A stretch of 64,000 nucleotides of DNA from Lysinibacillus louembei (GCF_033880585.1 NZ_CP137624.1:2887501-2951500), one strand, 5' to 3'; counted from the stretch's first letter, positions 1 through 7,696 are shown. The notes: generated by a model not told the origin, from the sequence alone. Translations and numbers: made by a program.

Positions 1-270
1 GGAAAGCTGTGGGCAAACTCTCAAGATATTTCACACCATTTAGTTAGTCCACTGCACGGCCCTTTGCAGGATATTGGACGCATTACATTGTTTGTTGGTA
101 CAGGAGAAATGCTGATTGTTGATGCTCATATGCTACTTGAAAAAGCAAAGAAGGAAGACGTTGATCTACTCTATTTTGAATATCCAAAAATGAATCACGT
201 ATTTCCTGTTTTTCCAATTCCAGAGGCTAAAAAAGTATGGAAGCAGCTACTGCCAATTTTACTTAGATAA
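1..270 (+). CDS. alpha/beta hydrolase (esterase-like), 3' end only
   Basis: The window opens inside this gene: frame 1 is open from base 1 and ends with TAA at 268-270, giving the last 89 residues. The segment fits the C-terminal third of alpha/beta-hydrolase fold-3 esterases. It has an 'LFVGTGEMLIVDA' strand-loop, where the family carries the catalytic acid, and a 'YPKMNHVFPVFP' loop, where it carries the catalytic His. The nucleophile elbow lies upstream of the window, so substrate and subclass cannot be judged. A strong terminator follows about 65 bp downstream. Confidence 0.7.
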   Translation, partial: GKLWANSQDISHHLVSPLHGPLQDIGRITLFVGTGEMLIVDAHMLLEKAKKEDVDLLYFEYPKMNHVFPVFPIPEAKKVWKQLLPILLR

Positions 271-335
271 TTATTGTTTAGTTTTTGTATAGGCTTATTA
301 TGTTATTCTACAAAAGAACGCGCATAAAGTTTCAT

Positions 336-372
336 AAAAAACGAGTCTTCATTCCTGGAGGCTCGTTTTTTG
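336..372 (+). terminator. Rho-independent terminator after the esterase gene
   Basis: AAAAAACGAG (336-345) pairs perfectly with CTCGTTTTTT (362-371), so the T-tract forms part of the 3' arm. It lies between the esterase stop and the next ribosome binding site. Confidence 0.85.
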
Positions 373-436
373 TGTTAGATAACATATAACAACATGCTTG
401 ATGAACATAAAATACAAAGAAAGTAGGTGATAATAG

Positions 437-1096
437 ATGAGTGTAGAAGCGACTATTCGAGATATAGCGGAGCTTTTACCGACAGCACAAACAGCTTGTA
501 AATTACTATTTCAAGAATGTTATAAGGCAGGAATTCGCAATGTTTTTATTACCGAGACGTACCGCAGTCAAGAGCGCCAAAATTACTTGTATGCACAGGG
601 ACGTACAAGATCGGGGGCAATTGTCACATGGACGCTTAGTAGCAAGCACAAATCACGTTTAGCATGGGACATCGCTGTTGGACCACCAAACACCTTGTAT
701 GATGCTTCCATATTAAATAAAGTCGGGGCAATTGCCCGCAAATTAAATATTACATGGGGCGGTGATTGGGCAGGCAGCATTGATAGAGTACATTTTGAAA
801 TCAATTCAACATGGAAGATGCCGTCTGGCTATAAACTAGAAGGGAATATCGTTGTTCCAACAAGCAGTACTGTACCTGTTCAATTTGATCCAAAGGAGGA
901 AGTGCCAATGTCACAAATATGGAATCCAGGAAGTCCTGCTATGCAAACAGCAGCAGAAGCCTTTATAGCGCAAGCCGTACAAGAGGGCATCATTCAAGCA
1001 TCACATTTGACAGATTTGCAAAATAAGCAAATGACTACTGACCGTTTGTTAGGCTTGTACATTACGATTGATCAAAGACGAAATGTTACGAAATAA
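437..1096 (+). CDS. M15-family D-Ala-D-Ala carboxypeptidase / phage-like L-Ala-D-Glu endopeptidase
   Basis: This 219-residue protein is a predicted zinc peptidase that cuts peptidoglycan stem peptides (M15 family: VanY, CwlK and phage endolysins). The zinc ligands fit H71 and D78 in 'SKHKSRLAWDIA' and H119 in 'RVHFEI'; 'YRSQERQ' near residue 42 matches the conserved substrate-side segment. The usual Gly in the S-x-H-x-x-G-x-A-x-D motif is Arg here. There is no signal peptide, as in phage endolysins, which need a holin or lysis for release. The C-terminal 60 residues (from about 160) form a separate small helical region, perhaps for wall binding. No phage genes are adjacent, so it may be a domesticated endolysin. 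GTAGGTGA lies before the ATG. Confidence 0.8.
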   Translation: MSVEATIRDIAELLPTAQTACKLLFQECYKAGIRNVFITETYRSQERQNYLYAQGRTRSGAIVTWTLSSKHKSRLAWDIAVGPPNTLYDASILNKVGAIARKLNITWGGDWAGSIDRVHFEINSTWKMPSGYKLEGNIVVPTSSTVPVQFDPKEEVPMSQIWNPGSPAMQTAAEAFIAQAVQEGIIQASHLTDLQNKQMTTDRLLGLYITIDQRRNVTK

Positions 1097-1106
1097 AGTG
1101 ACTCTG

Positions 1107-1130
1107 AAGCCTGCCATAAAAGCGGGCTTT
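1107..1130 (+). terminator. weak hairpin after the peptidase gene
   Basis: AAGCCTGC (1107-1114) pairs with GCGGGCTT (1122-1129) with one G-U pair. No real T-run follows, so it may be a weak terminator or only an mRNA-stabilising hairpin. Confidence 0.45.
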
Positions 1131-1213
1131 AAAGCATATATCCCCTTTTTTCTACATAATTAGTAGTAGTATGTCTCCAAATTATGTATAGTAATAGATA
1201 AGGAGGAGAATTT

Positions 1214-1732
1214 ATGAAAAAACTACTACCATTTTTATTCGCATTATCTCTTATTTTAGTAGCCTGTAATCAAAATGTTGAAATCAAGCTACCTGCATCT
1301 TTCCTAGAAGGTCAAGATGTAGATGAGGTAATTGCACAAGCAAAAGAAGAAGGCATTGGCGAAATCAAGCAAAACGATGATGGTTCTTTGACATATACAA
1401 TGTCGAAGGAAAAGCATAAAGAAATGATGAAGGAATTGGAGGACGGAATACTGGAATCAGTTGAAGAAATTAAAAGCACTGATAATTTCCCGTCCATCAA
1501 AGATGTCGCTTATAATAAAGATTATACTGAGTTTACATTAACAGTTGAAAAAGAGAGCTTTGAAGGTAGCTTTGATTCAATTGCTTCATTTGGGCTAGCT
1601 ATCGCTGGCATGTATTATCAAGTGTTTAATGGCGTTGATGCAGACGCATACAAAGTAACGATTCATTATAAAGATGAGGCGAACGGCGAAATTTTCGATA
1701 CAACCGTTTACCCAGATGATTTGAATAATTAA
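1214..1732 (+). CDS. lipoprotein of unknown function
   Basis: This 172-residue protein has a clear type II signal peptide: MKK, a hydrophobic core and a lipobox LVAC near residue 18, so it should be lipid-anchored on the outer face of the membrane. The mature part is acidic and Lys/Glu-rich with no recognised domain; the second half (from about residue 95) is the better ordered part. The ribosome binding site is AAGGAGGAG. It is a single-gene unit ending in a strong terminator. A decayed copy of its 3' half lies at 4238-4395, showing a local duplication. Confidence 0.85.
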   Translation: MKKLLPFLFALSLILVACNQNVEIKLPASFLEGQDVDEVIAQAKEEGIGEIKQNDDGSLTYTMSKEKHKEMMKELEDGILESVEEIKSTDNFPSIKDVAYNKDYTEFTLTVEKESFEGSFDSIASFGLAIAGMYYQVFNGVDADAYKVTIHYKDEANGEIFDTTVYPDDLNN

Positions 1733-1734
1733 CA

Positions 1735-1783
1735 AGCAGGTAGCTGTAGGAAATGTATATTTTTATAGCTACCTGCTTTTTTA
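1735..1783 (+). terminator. terminator of the lipoprotein gene
   Basis: AGCAGGTAGCT (1735-1745) and AGCTACCTGCT (1767-1777) are perfect complements, followed by a T-run. Confidence 0.9.
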
Positions 1784-2024
1784 TGAACATAAATGCTAAA
1801 GCAACGCACAAAATAGAAAACCTACTTTCTTTTTCTTTTCATAGAAGCAGAAATTGCTGCAAAAAGTGCATCATCTCCTAATTTGTCTAATAGTAGTTAC
1901 GTTTAGAATAGTAAGAAGTTCCGAAATGATATTGTCCAGTTGAAAAGGTTTTATAATATGCCTTTACAGGAATATTCTTGTTGAGGTATATTTATGATAA
2001 TCAGCATTTTATGAGGTGAGGAAC

Positions 2025-2369
2025 ATGTTAGGGAATAATTCGGGCATAAACATATTGACATTGAGCGCTTTAGCCGAATCAAATCGTATGCATATTGTCG
2101 AACTCCTACGCCAAGGCCCTCAAACTGTTGGGGAAATTGCTGACCGATTAGGATTAAAGCAGCCCCAAACTTCAAAGCATTTAAAAGTACTGAGTGACAG
2201 CGGAATTGTAGAAGTGCAAGCACAAGCGAATCGACGAATCTACAAGCTTCGACCAGAACCGTTCCAAGCACTGGACTCTTGGATACAATCCTTCCAGTGT
2301 GTCATGCAAGAAAGATTTGATAATTTAGATGCGTATTTGAAGGAATTGCAGGAAAAAGAACAATCATAA
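2025..2369 (+). CDS. ArsR-family winged-helix transcriptional regulator
   Basis: About 114 residues with the ArsR/HTH_5 layout: helices 1-2 'ALAESNRMHIVELLRQGP', then 'TVGEIADRLGLKQPQTSKHLKVLSDSGIV' as the DNA-binding helix-turn-helix, then the wing 'VQAQANRRIYKLRP'. No metal-binding CxC motif is present, so it is unlikely to sense arsenic or cadmium. I place the start at the ATG at 2025, preceded by GGTGAGG, rather than the GTG at 2016. It is followed after 18 bp by an SRPBCC/AHSA1 gene. This regulator-SRPBCC pair is common in Bacillales and probably forms an autoregulated operon. Confidence 0.9.
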   Translation: MLGNNSGINILTLSALAESNRMHIVELLRQGPQTVGEIADRLGLKQPQTSKHLKVLSDSGIVEVQAQANRRIYKLRPEPFQALDSWIQSFQCVMQERFDNLDAYLKELQEKEQS

Positions 2370-2387
2370 AACTAAGGAGGATTTACA

Positions 2388-2894
2388 ATGTCAATGGTAT
2401 CAAGAGTAGAAAACGATCGTGTACTTATACTGGAGCGCATTTTTGATGCACCACGTGATTTATTATTCAACATGTTTAAGGAGCCAGAGCATTTAAAAAA
2501 TTGGTGGGGACCTAAAGGGTGGGACGTGCCTGTATGTCATATCGACTTCCGTCCAGAAGGCATTTGGCACTACTGTATGAAATGTGTTGACCAAAGCCAA
2601 GGGGAATTCTTTGGTATGGAATCTTGGGTGAAGGTGGTTTATAAAGAAATTATCGAGCCAGAAAAAATTTGCTATACGGATTATTTTTCAGATGCAGAAG
2701 GCAATCTAAATGACGAACTGCCTTCAACTGAAGTCACATTAGAATTTGTTGATTTAGGTGGAAAGACGAAGTTAATTAACCGTGCTGAATACGTATCCGC
2801 AGAAAGTCTTCAGACCGTGTTAGATATGGGCATGTTAGAAGGCATAGGAGAAACTTGGGATCGCCTAGCGGAGCTTGTGCAAACGAAGAAATAG
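2388..2894 (+). CDS. SRPBCC/AHSA1-domain protein (Aha1-like START fold)
   Basis: This 168-residue protein matches the activator-of-Hsp90-ATPase homologue 1-like family: an N-terminal 'LILERIFDAPRDLLFNMFKEPEHLKNWWGPKGW' typical of its first strand and helices, and a C-terminal 'LDMGMLEGIGETWDRLAELV' long helix. The fold makes a deep hydrophobic pocket for a small ligand; no enzyme activity can be assigned. AGGAGG precedes the ATG. It is the second gene of the ArsR operon, so its level is probably set by that repressor. The terminator at 2971-3010 closes the unit. Confidence 0.9.
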   Translation: MSMVSRVENDRVLILERIFDAPRDLLFNMFKEPEHLKNWWGPKGWDVPVCHIDFRPEGIWHYCMKCVDQSQGEFFGMESWVKVVYKEIIEPEKICYTDYFSDAEGNLNDELPSTEVTLEFVDLGGKTKLINRAEYVSAESLQTVLDMGMLEGIGETWDRLAELVQTKK

Positions 2895-2970
2895 ATTGAA
2901 TTGTGAGCTTTTCGAATAAATAGATAAATTTTGGACACAATACTAATGATGGTTGGTTAGCCATCATGTT

Positions 2971-3010
2971 AAAAGGCGCTAAAGATTCTAAGGAATCTGG
3001 CGCCTTTTGG
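2971..3010 (+). terminator. terminator of the ArsR-SRPBCC operon (copy 1 of a repeated cassette)
   Basis: AAAAGGCG (2971-2978) pairs with CGCCTTTT (3001-3008), with an inner AGATTC/GAATCT pairing. A smaller hairpin, ATGATGG/CCATCAT, lies just upstream near 2946-2967. A closely related two-hairpin block follows the gene ending at 5499. Confidence 0.75.
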
Positions 3011-3078
3011 TTATGTGCAACAATAAAGATAAAGAAAGCCCACCATACTCAAATTTATGCGTATATTGGGCATTTTCT

Positions 3079-3250
3079 TTATTTTTGAATCTGGATATCA
3101 TTAAAATGATAATCCTCAAAATATGCATTTAACACAAGATTGATTTTATCAGCGCTTACAGGTTTAAATTTTTCAGTTATGTCAGGTTCAATAAACTCGG
3201 CCACATGTTTATCAATTCGAATAGTAACTTCATTAATTGTTTTAATGTAC
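3079..3250 (-). pseudogene. eroded 3' end of a second copy of the stalk-domain protein gene
   Basis: On the minus strand this stretch aligns base by base, with many substitutions, to the 3' end of the intact gene at 6932-7546. Shared blocks include the TTTATTTTTGAAT end, the TTGATTTTATC segment and the ATTCGAAT...TTAATTGTTTT segment. About 170 bp of the middle is missing and the frame is lost. It lies immediately downstream of the secreted-protein gene at 3288-4079, whose promoter also matches that of the intact stalk gene. Confidence 0.75.
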
Positions 3251-3287
3251 TCTTTAAAATATATTAACTACAAGAAACGTCTTGATA

Positions 3288-4079
3288 TCAATATCTTGAA
3301 TAAGAACCCCCATCTAAATAATCTCGCCAGCCAAATTCAGTAATTTTAAACTCATCGTATTTTAGCAAGCTATACGCCACTCTAAAACGAAATCGAGTAT
3401 CTTCATCCTTGGCATATTGGAGGGCCAAAGCATGATTGTCGTATCGTTTATTTATAAAGTCATAGTGTGTTTGTGTTACCTTCCAGTAATCGTCTGGCTG
3501 AGGACCCGGCCATTCAATCCCTAGATCAATAGGCTCATAATTAGTCCAACTTAAAGATTTTGATGTGTTATGACCTCGCTGTATATATTTATAGGTATAC
3601 CAAGAATCATAGTCCTGCCCCAATATTTTTTTGTTAGGCAATTTTTTCATTAAATCTTCTGCCATAGTTTTGAAAAAATCATTTAGTTGTTTCCTTGCTT
3701 TTGCGACATCTTCTTGAGCTGTATCTCGATGCTTAATTGATTCCAAATGCCCGTTCATCGAAGCTTCAAATGTCATTGCATATGGTGAAAGCGATAAATC
3801 ATAGTTAATAAAATAATCATATGGATTATATATACTATCATTTTCAGTTACAGTATAATCAAACTTTACTGTAACAATATCAGTTATTAACTTTGGATAT
3901 TTTTCCATCAAATAAGTTTGTAGCTCACTAGCTGAATTAATTGTAGGCTCAACGCCATCTTTAGAAGCACTCGCCTTGTTTGTAGTAATGGCTGCTTGTA
4001 CTTTTTCATCATTAGTTGAAATGAACAACGCTGATACAAGGATACTACTAAAAATGAATCCTAAAAAAATTTTTCTCAT
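3288..4079 (-). CDS. secreted protein of unknown function
   Basis: This 263-residue protein has an N-terminal signal peptide (MRKIF, hydrophobic core, likely cleavage after 'KVQA' near residue 29), so it is exported. The mature chain is polar and rich in Tyr/Asp/Lys ('YDSWYTYKYIQRG', 'EWPGPQPDDYWKV'), with a helical middle around residues 120-150. I recognise no family. The ribosome binding site is AGAAGGA. Its promoter at 4108-4136 matches that of the stalk-domain gene at 6932-7546, and an eroded 3' end of a stalk paralogue follows it. It therefore seems to sit inside the shell of a duplicated stalk gene. Confidence 0.75.
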   Translation of the reverse strand: MRKIFLGFIFSSILVSALFISTNDEKVQAAITTNKASASKDGVEPTINSASELQTYLMEKYPKLITDIVTVKFDYTVTENDSIYNPYDYFINYDLSLSPYAMTFEASMNGHLESIKHRDTAQEDVAKARKQLNDFFKTMAEDLMKKLPNKKILGQDYDSWYTYKYIQRGHNTSKSLSWTNYEPIDLGIEWPGPQPDDYWKVTQTHYDFINKRYDNHALALQYAKDEDTRFRFRVAYSLLKYDEFKITEFGWRDYLDGGSYSRY

Positions 4080-4107
4080 GATATTCCTTCTATTCTTATA
4101 TAAAATT

Positions 4108-4136
4108 ATTTTAGGTAATTTGACATGATTTGTATA
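4108..4136 (-). promoter_or_regulatory. sigma-A-type promoter of the secreted-protein gene
   Basis: Read on the minus strand, -35 TATACA and -10 TAAAAT are separated by 17 bp, about 30 bp before the start codon. The block and about 12 bp beyond it are nearly identical to 7568-7608 upstream of the stalk-domain gene. Confidence 0.55.
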
Positions 4137-4237
4137 TAGGGAAAATGGAATGAAGCATGATGATTAGACAAAAGATGCTAGGGAATATGATTTCACCAGT
4201 GCAAATAAAGTATTTTAGCGAGTGAAATGAGAAGAAA

Positions 4238-4395
4238 TGTATTGAATTTACACTAACAGTTGAAAAAGAGAGCTTTGAAGGAAGCCTTGAGGTGATTGCC
4301 TCATTTGGACTCGCATATATTATCAAGTCTTTCATGGTGCTGACGCTGACGTATACAAAGCAACCATCTGAAGGCAAACGGTGAAAAATACTGCC
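4238..4395 (+). pseudogene. decayed 3' half of the lipoprotein gene (copy of 1214-1732)
   Basis: The sequence follows about 1530-1695 of the lipoprotein gene: it encodes FTLTVEKESFEG and IASFGLA in frame, then has a short deletion and frameshift before a run matching the 'YYQVFNGVDADAYK' region. The 5' half, with signal peptide and lipobox, is absent, so it cannot make a lipoprotein. It is a relic of local duplication. Confidence 0.85.
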
Positions 4396-4533
4396 TAAAA
4401 GCGTGCTGCTTTGCGGTTTTGACTAGTTTTTTATTTGGGTTTAGTACTATTGAACCGAGAGCATTGTGAGACTCAGCATAGAAATTTCCTCATTATCCAT
4501 GTATATTAGTAGTATCAATAGGGAGGTGTGATA

Positions 4534-5499
4534 GTGAAAATTCTGTGGCGCAGTGCGGCACTATTTTTATGGTTTTGGATGTTGATTTTCGTGATTGGAG
4601 GGGTTACAGTTATCTTCCGAAGCACATTCAATCTAGTTGCCTGTTTAACCATTTTAGCTACTAGTGCAATTGTTATTTTATTGTGGCATACTGGTGTATT
4701 CTTCTGGAGAAAAGGGGGCTCGTTTAGTACTCCTGTGAAAATACAAACACCCGATAATCGCTCAGCCAAAGAAAATAGTGCAATGAAACAAATAATATTG
4801 TTAATCGGAATCTTTCTAGTAGGTTCTTATTTTATGTATGGGTTAATCACCGTCATATCTAAATTAAAAAGCTATCGGATGATCGATTTATTGATTGTGA
4901 TGACCGTGTTGCTATTCATTTTTTTCCTTGAACTATTTTTAATCAAGGAAATAACGAAAGGAATTCGAAAAAAATTCAACATCAAAATACCACTAAAATT
5001 CAAGTGGAAATTACCACTAAAATTTCATATAAAAAGTACATATAAGAAGTTAACTATACCGCGCATAAAAAAGACACTGGTACCTGATGAAACAGAAATA
5101 CAATTGCAAAAGAATTTAACGATTTTACAACAATCCGTCGATTTGATGAAGTCGACAAAAAATATTGAGACCTTTATTAATCAATATGCTGTCGCAAGTA
5201 ACACAGCACTCCAGATTGAACAGGCCAAAGCACCTGATATAACAATCAAACAAAAATTCCTGTCTGGCAAGGAAGTCCATGAATTAGCAGGTAAATTACT
5301 GCCAACGGTCTTAAATGATTCGTATTTAAGAATGAAAATGGATGCCTTCCAATTTAAAACAAAAACAGAGCGGCGAGAAAAGTTCGAAGAATATTTGAAA
5401 TTGCTCCAAAAGCGCAAAGATGATTTATATTTGGCTAATAACTATGAGCTGGTTATTTCCAAAGTAGAAGATGACATAAGCGGTTTCAAGGAAGAATAA
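4534..5499 (+). CDS. multi-pass membrane protein with a C-terminal cytoplasmic domain, unknown
   Basis: About 321 residues. Four hydrophobic segments lie in the first half (roughly residues 5-25, 30-50, 85-107 and 118-140). A strongly basic stretch follows, with repeats of the type 'KIPLKFKWKLPLKFHIKS' (about 150-170), then a helical, charged C-terminal domain of about 140 residues. The basic stretch just inside the membrane should anchor the tail in the cytoplasm. I recognise no family. The GTG at 4534 is preferred because GGGAGG lies 7 bases before it; the GTG at 4528 overlaps the ribosome binding site. Confidence 0.7.
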   Translation: MKILWRSAALFLWFWMLIFVIGGVTVIFRSTFNLVACLTILATSAIVILLWHTGVFFWRKGGSFSTPVKIQTPDNRSAKENSAMKQIILLIGIFLVGSYFMYGLITVISKLKSYRMIDLLIVMTVLLFIFFLELFLIKEITKGIRKKFNIKIPLKFKWKLPLKFHIKSTYKKLTIPRIKKTLVPDETEIQLQKNLTILQQSVDLMKSTKNIETFINQYAVASNTALQIEQAKAPDITIKQKFLSGKEVHELAGKLLPTVLNDSYLRMKMDAFQFKTKTERREKFEEYLKLLQKRKDDLYLANNYELVISKVEDDISGFKEE

Positions 5500-5556
5500 G
5501 CAGCAAATGCGCCTTTCTATATCATGGTGAAGAATTATGAGTTTGGCTAATAATTA

Positions 5557-5625
5557 AACAGGATGGCTAGATAGCTATCCTGTTTAAAGGCGTAAAAGAT
5601 TCTAAGGAATCTGGCATCTTTTGGT
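5557..5625 (+). terminator. double-hairpin terminator (copy 2 of the repeated cassette)
   Basis: AAACAGGATGGCTA (5557-5570) pairs with TAGCTATCCTGTTT (5572-5585). A second imperfect hairpin with AGATTCTAAGGAATCT at its core follows. The downstream half matches the cassette at 2971-3013 over about 40 bp, although the genes upstream are unrelated. Confidence 0.7.
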
Positions 5626-5640
5626 TACTCGTATAAAATT

Positions 5641-5970
5641 TTAGGATATAAGCTTCTTCACAAGCTTCATATCCATTTCCAGCTCAGCAATTTTAGCGAC
5701 AGCGTTATCTAACGAAGGCTGAAGCCTAGCATTGTGAGCTGTTTGTGCAACTACAGTATCCAATGTTACCTGTAATACAGCAATATCCTCACTATTTCGA
5801 GCAACCTGCTGTGTGACTACATCTAGCTTTGTATCCATCGATGACACTCTTTCATCAAGTTGTACTAGCTTTGTATCCATTGATGTTACTCTTTCATCAA
5901 GTTTCATCAATTTCGTATCAATGTTGTCCATCTTTTTTAAGATGCCCTCAAGTAATTCACGATCCGTCAT
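5641..5970 (-). CDS. small coiled-coil protein with a 14-residue tandem repeat
   Basis: This 109-residue protein is predicted to be almost wholly alpha-helical coiled coil. Residues about 23-51 carry two 14-residue repeats (LDERVTSMDTKLVQ, then LDERVSSMDTKLDV), two heptads each, encoded by near-identical 42-bp DNA repeats. There is no membrane segment and no signal peptide. Such proteins in Bacillales are usually annotated only as hypothetical; oligomerisation is the one property the sequence supports. AAAGGAGGAGG precedes the ATG. Confidence 0.7.
   Translation of the reverse strand: MTDRELLEGILKKMDNIDTKLMKLDERVTSMDTKLVQLDERVSSMDTKLDVVTQQVARNSEDIAVLQVTLDTVVAQTAHNARLQPSLDNAVAKIAELEMDMKLVKKLIS
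5825..5908. repeat. two tandem 42-bp units inside the coiled-coil gene
   Basis: Unit 1 (5825-5866) and unit 2 (5867-5908) both start AGCTTTGTATCCAT and keep ACTCTTTCATCAAGTT; a diverged partial third unit begins at 5909. Each unit is 14 codons, so copy-number change would keep the frame. Confidence 0.85.
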
Positions 5971-6200
5971 GAATGCCTCCTCCTTTCCTTCAATGATTTG
6001 TTCCTTTTTTATTCAAGTAGCTCGCCATTCTGATTATCTCGTAACGAAATTTGGAACACTCCGCTCACACTTTAATATATTTTATGATGCTACCGACCGA
6101 AATAGATAATTTTATTTTATCATCTGGGCTTGGTGGAGAACAATAGATTGATTTTATTTATGGTATATTTGAAGAAAACAATGCAAAGGGGTAAAAATTT

Positions 6201-6473
6201 ATGGATTACTTATTCATTTCTAATATTTATGATCAAAATGGAAATCCTTTAACACAAATTATAAGTTCTGTACCATCTATTACAATAGCAGTCATTGCCT
6301 CATCTAGTGTACTCGATAAGCACAATACTACTCATGGCACCTATGTAATTGATTCTATTTTAAACCAATCTACAGTAGAAAATGAAATTGATAGCTATCT
6401 ATTATCTAATGCAGGTACAAATCATTTTCAAAAAGATATTTGTTCTAATGGAACGATAATGTACAAGTGGTGA
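6201..6473 (+). CDS. small protein of unknown function (90 aa)
   Basis: The ATG follows AAGGGG at a good distance. The protein has no signal peptide or clear membrane segment, although residues 20-38 are moderately hydrophobic (IISSVPSITIAVIASSSVL). The C-terminal part contains two Cys/His positions without a recognisable metal motif. I do not recognise a family. It stands alone between a divergent coiled-coil gene and the gene at 6562, with no strong terminator after it. Confidence 0.5.
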   Translation: MDYLFISNIYDQNGNPLTQIISSVPSITIAVIASSSVLDKHNTTHGTYVIDSILNQSTVENEIDSYLLSNAGTNHFQKDICSNGTIMYKW

Positions 6474-6561
6474 TTTTAGTTTAATTGCATTTGCACAACA
6501 GCATTTGGGGAAGGGATATCATCTTAGTTAGACAACAGCCTACTAAAGGAGGATTATTTGA

Positions 6562-6813
6562 ATGAGTGAAATAGATAAAAGAAATAAATTAAATGAAGAA
6601 CCGTTTGATTACCAAGTAACGAAAAAAGGAACAATTTTAATCTCTTATAAAGGGGAACAAATTAAAATTGTAAAGGATAAGGAGGCGGAGCGTCTTCTGA
6701 CAAAAATTAAAGCTGAGGAAAATAATAGCGCCGCAGTCCAGTTATTATTAGCTAAAATTACTGGTAATTTTAAACGGGGTAACGAGAAAGTTGGGAAAAA
6801 TATTAGAAAGTAG
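6562..6813 (+). CDS. small charged protein of unknown function (83 aa)
   Basis: A strong AAAGGAGG ribosome binding site precedes the ATG. The sequence is Lys/Glu-rich with a short beta-type segment 'FDYQVTKKGTILISYKGEQIKIV' (residues 15-37), then helix 'DKEAERLLTKIKAE'. It resembles conserved hypothetical Bacillales proteins, but I cannot name the family. The terminator at 6889-6927 closes it and also serves the convergent stalk-domain gene. Confidence 0.65.
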   Translation: MSEIDKRNKLNEEPFDYQVTKKGTILISYKGEQIKIVKDKEAERLLTKIKAEENNSAAVQLLLAKITGNFKRGNEKVGKNIRK

Positions 6814-6888
6814 AGCAGGGCATTATTTGTTTCTTTATATATGCAAGTGAAAAATAGGATGACATGCAGCTGCTAAGCAACTCTATGT

Positions 6889-6927
6889 AAAACTGCCCAG
6901 GTGTTCAAAAGAAACCTGAGCAGTTTT
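6889..6927. terminator. bidirectional terminator
   Basis: AAAACTGCCCAGGT (6889-6902) pairs with ACCTGAGCAGTTTT (6914-6927) with one mismatch; A/T runs on both sides suit either strand. It lies between convergent genes ending at 6813 and 6932. Confidence 0.85.
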
Positions 6928-6931
6928 GCAT

Positions 6932-7546
6932 TTATTTTTGAATTTTCACGTCGTTGAAACGGTAATCTTCAAAATTTGCATTTAATACGATATTGATTTT
7001 ATCGCCTGTTACAGGCTTAAAGAAAATAACTGACTTTTCGGTTACGCCAGCTTCAATAAAATCAGCCGCATGAGGTACATCTTTATCGTAATACCTGCTA
7101 AAATTAAAATCGAAATCAAAGCCGTGTTGTTTTCCATTCACTACGATTTTTGTTAAGCTATCACCAGTCATTGCTTCCTTCTTAGATTTATTAATATATG
7201 ATACATAAATCTTTAAAGAATCAGCATCTTGAACAACTTTATCGATTCGAATTGTTACATCTTTAATTGTTTTTGTCATACTACTCTGTGATGCAGGGGC
7301 ATCCTTAGTTGGAGCTTTGGATGTAACAGCATAAGTTTTAGTTTTGTTATCATATGCGACTTTACCTCCATATAAACCTACAATGCTATCTAGCGGTACA
7401 TATGCTTTCTTATTGATAATTTGCACATCAACCTCTTTGTTCTTGCCATCAAAAGTGAATTTATACTTTGTTGCAGCGTATGTCCCCATACTAAATGCTA
7501 GGAACAATGCAAATACACTAATAATGAATATTATTGATTTTTTCAT
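6932..7546 (-). CDS. secreted stalk-domain (copper amine oxidase N-terminal-like) protein
   Basis: This 204-residue protein has a signal peptide ending near 'SMGTYA' (residue 24). Residues 25-70 look like a stalk / Cu-amine-oxidase N-terminal domain: 'FTFDGKNKEVDVQIINKKAYVPLDSIVGLYGGKVAYDNKTKTYAV'. After a Ser/Pro linker, residues 90-204 form a beta-rich domain ('KDVTIRIDKVVQDADSLKIYVSYINKS') like the extracellular modules often paired with it. It is probably a wall- or surface-associated binding protein, not an enzyme. AGGAGG precedes the ATG. Degraded pieces of a second copy lie at 3079-3250, and its promoter is duplicated at 4108-4136. Confidence 0.8.
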   Translation of the reverse strand: MKKSIIFIISVFALFLAFSMGTYAATKYKFTFDGKNKEVDVQIINKKAYVPLDSIVGLYGGKVAYDNKTKTYAVTSKAPTKDAPASQSSMTKTIKDVTIRIDKVVQDADSLKIYVSYINKSKKEAMTGDSLTKIVVNGKQHGFDFDFNFSRYYDKDVPHAADFIEAGVTEKSVIFFKPVTGDKINIVLNANFEDYRFNDVKIQK

Positions 7547-7567
7547 TAAAATTCCTCCTTTTGTTCC

Positions 7568-7596
7568 ATTTTAGGTAATTTGGCATGAATTGTACA
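7568..7596 (-). promoter_or_regulatory. sigma-A-type promoter of the stalk-domain gene
   Basis: On the minus strand, -35 TGTACA and -10 TAAAAT are separated by 17 bp, ending 22 bp before the start codon. The block is conserved at 4108-4136. Confidence 0.6.
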
Positions 7597-7696
7597 TAGT
7601 AAAAATGGATAGCTTAAAAAATAAAATTTGGATACTTATAAGTAAATTTGAATATGCCAATTAAGTCAGGAAAATATCTTAACTTTTTACACCTTT

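Noticed and set aside
583-804. Many long frames opposite real genes (here opposite the M15 peptidase; similar ones opposite the helicase, MMPL and SLH genes)
   Set aside because: They lie fully inside confident genes, lack ribosome binding sites and have compositions that mirror the sense gene.
437-1096. Prophage, suggested by the endolysin-like peptidase
   Set aside because: No holin, portal, capsid, tail or integrase genes nearby.
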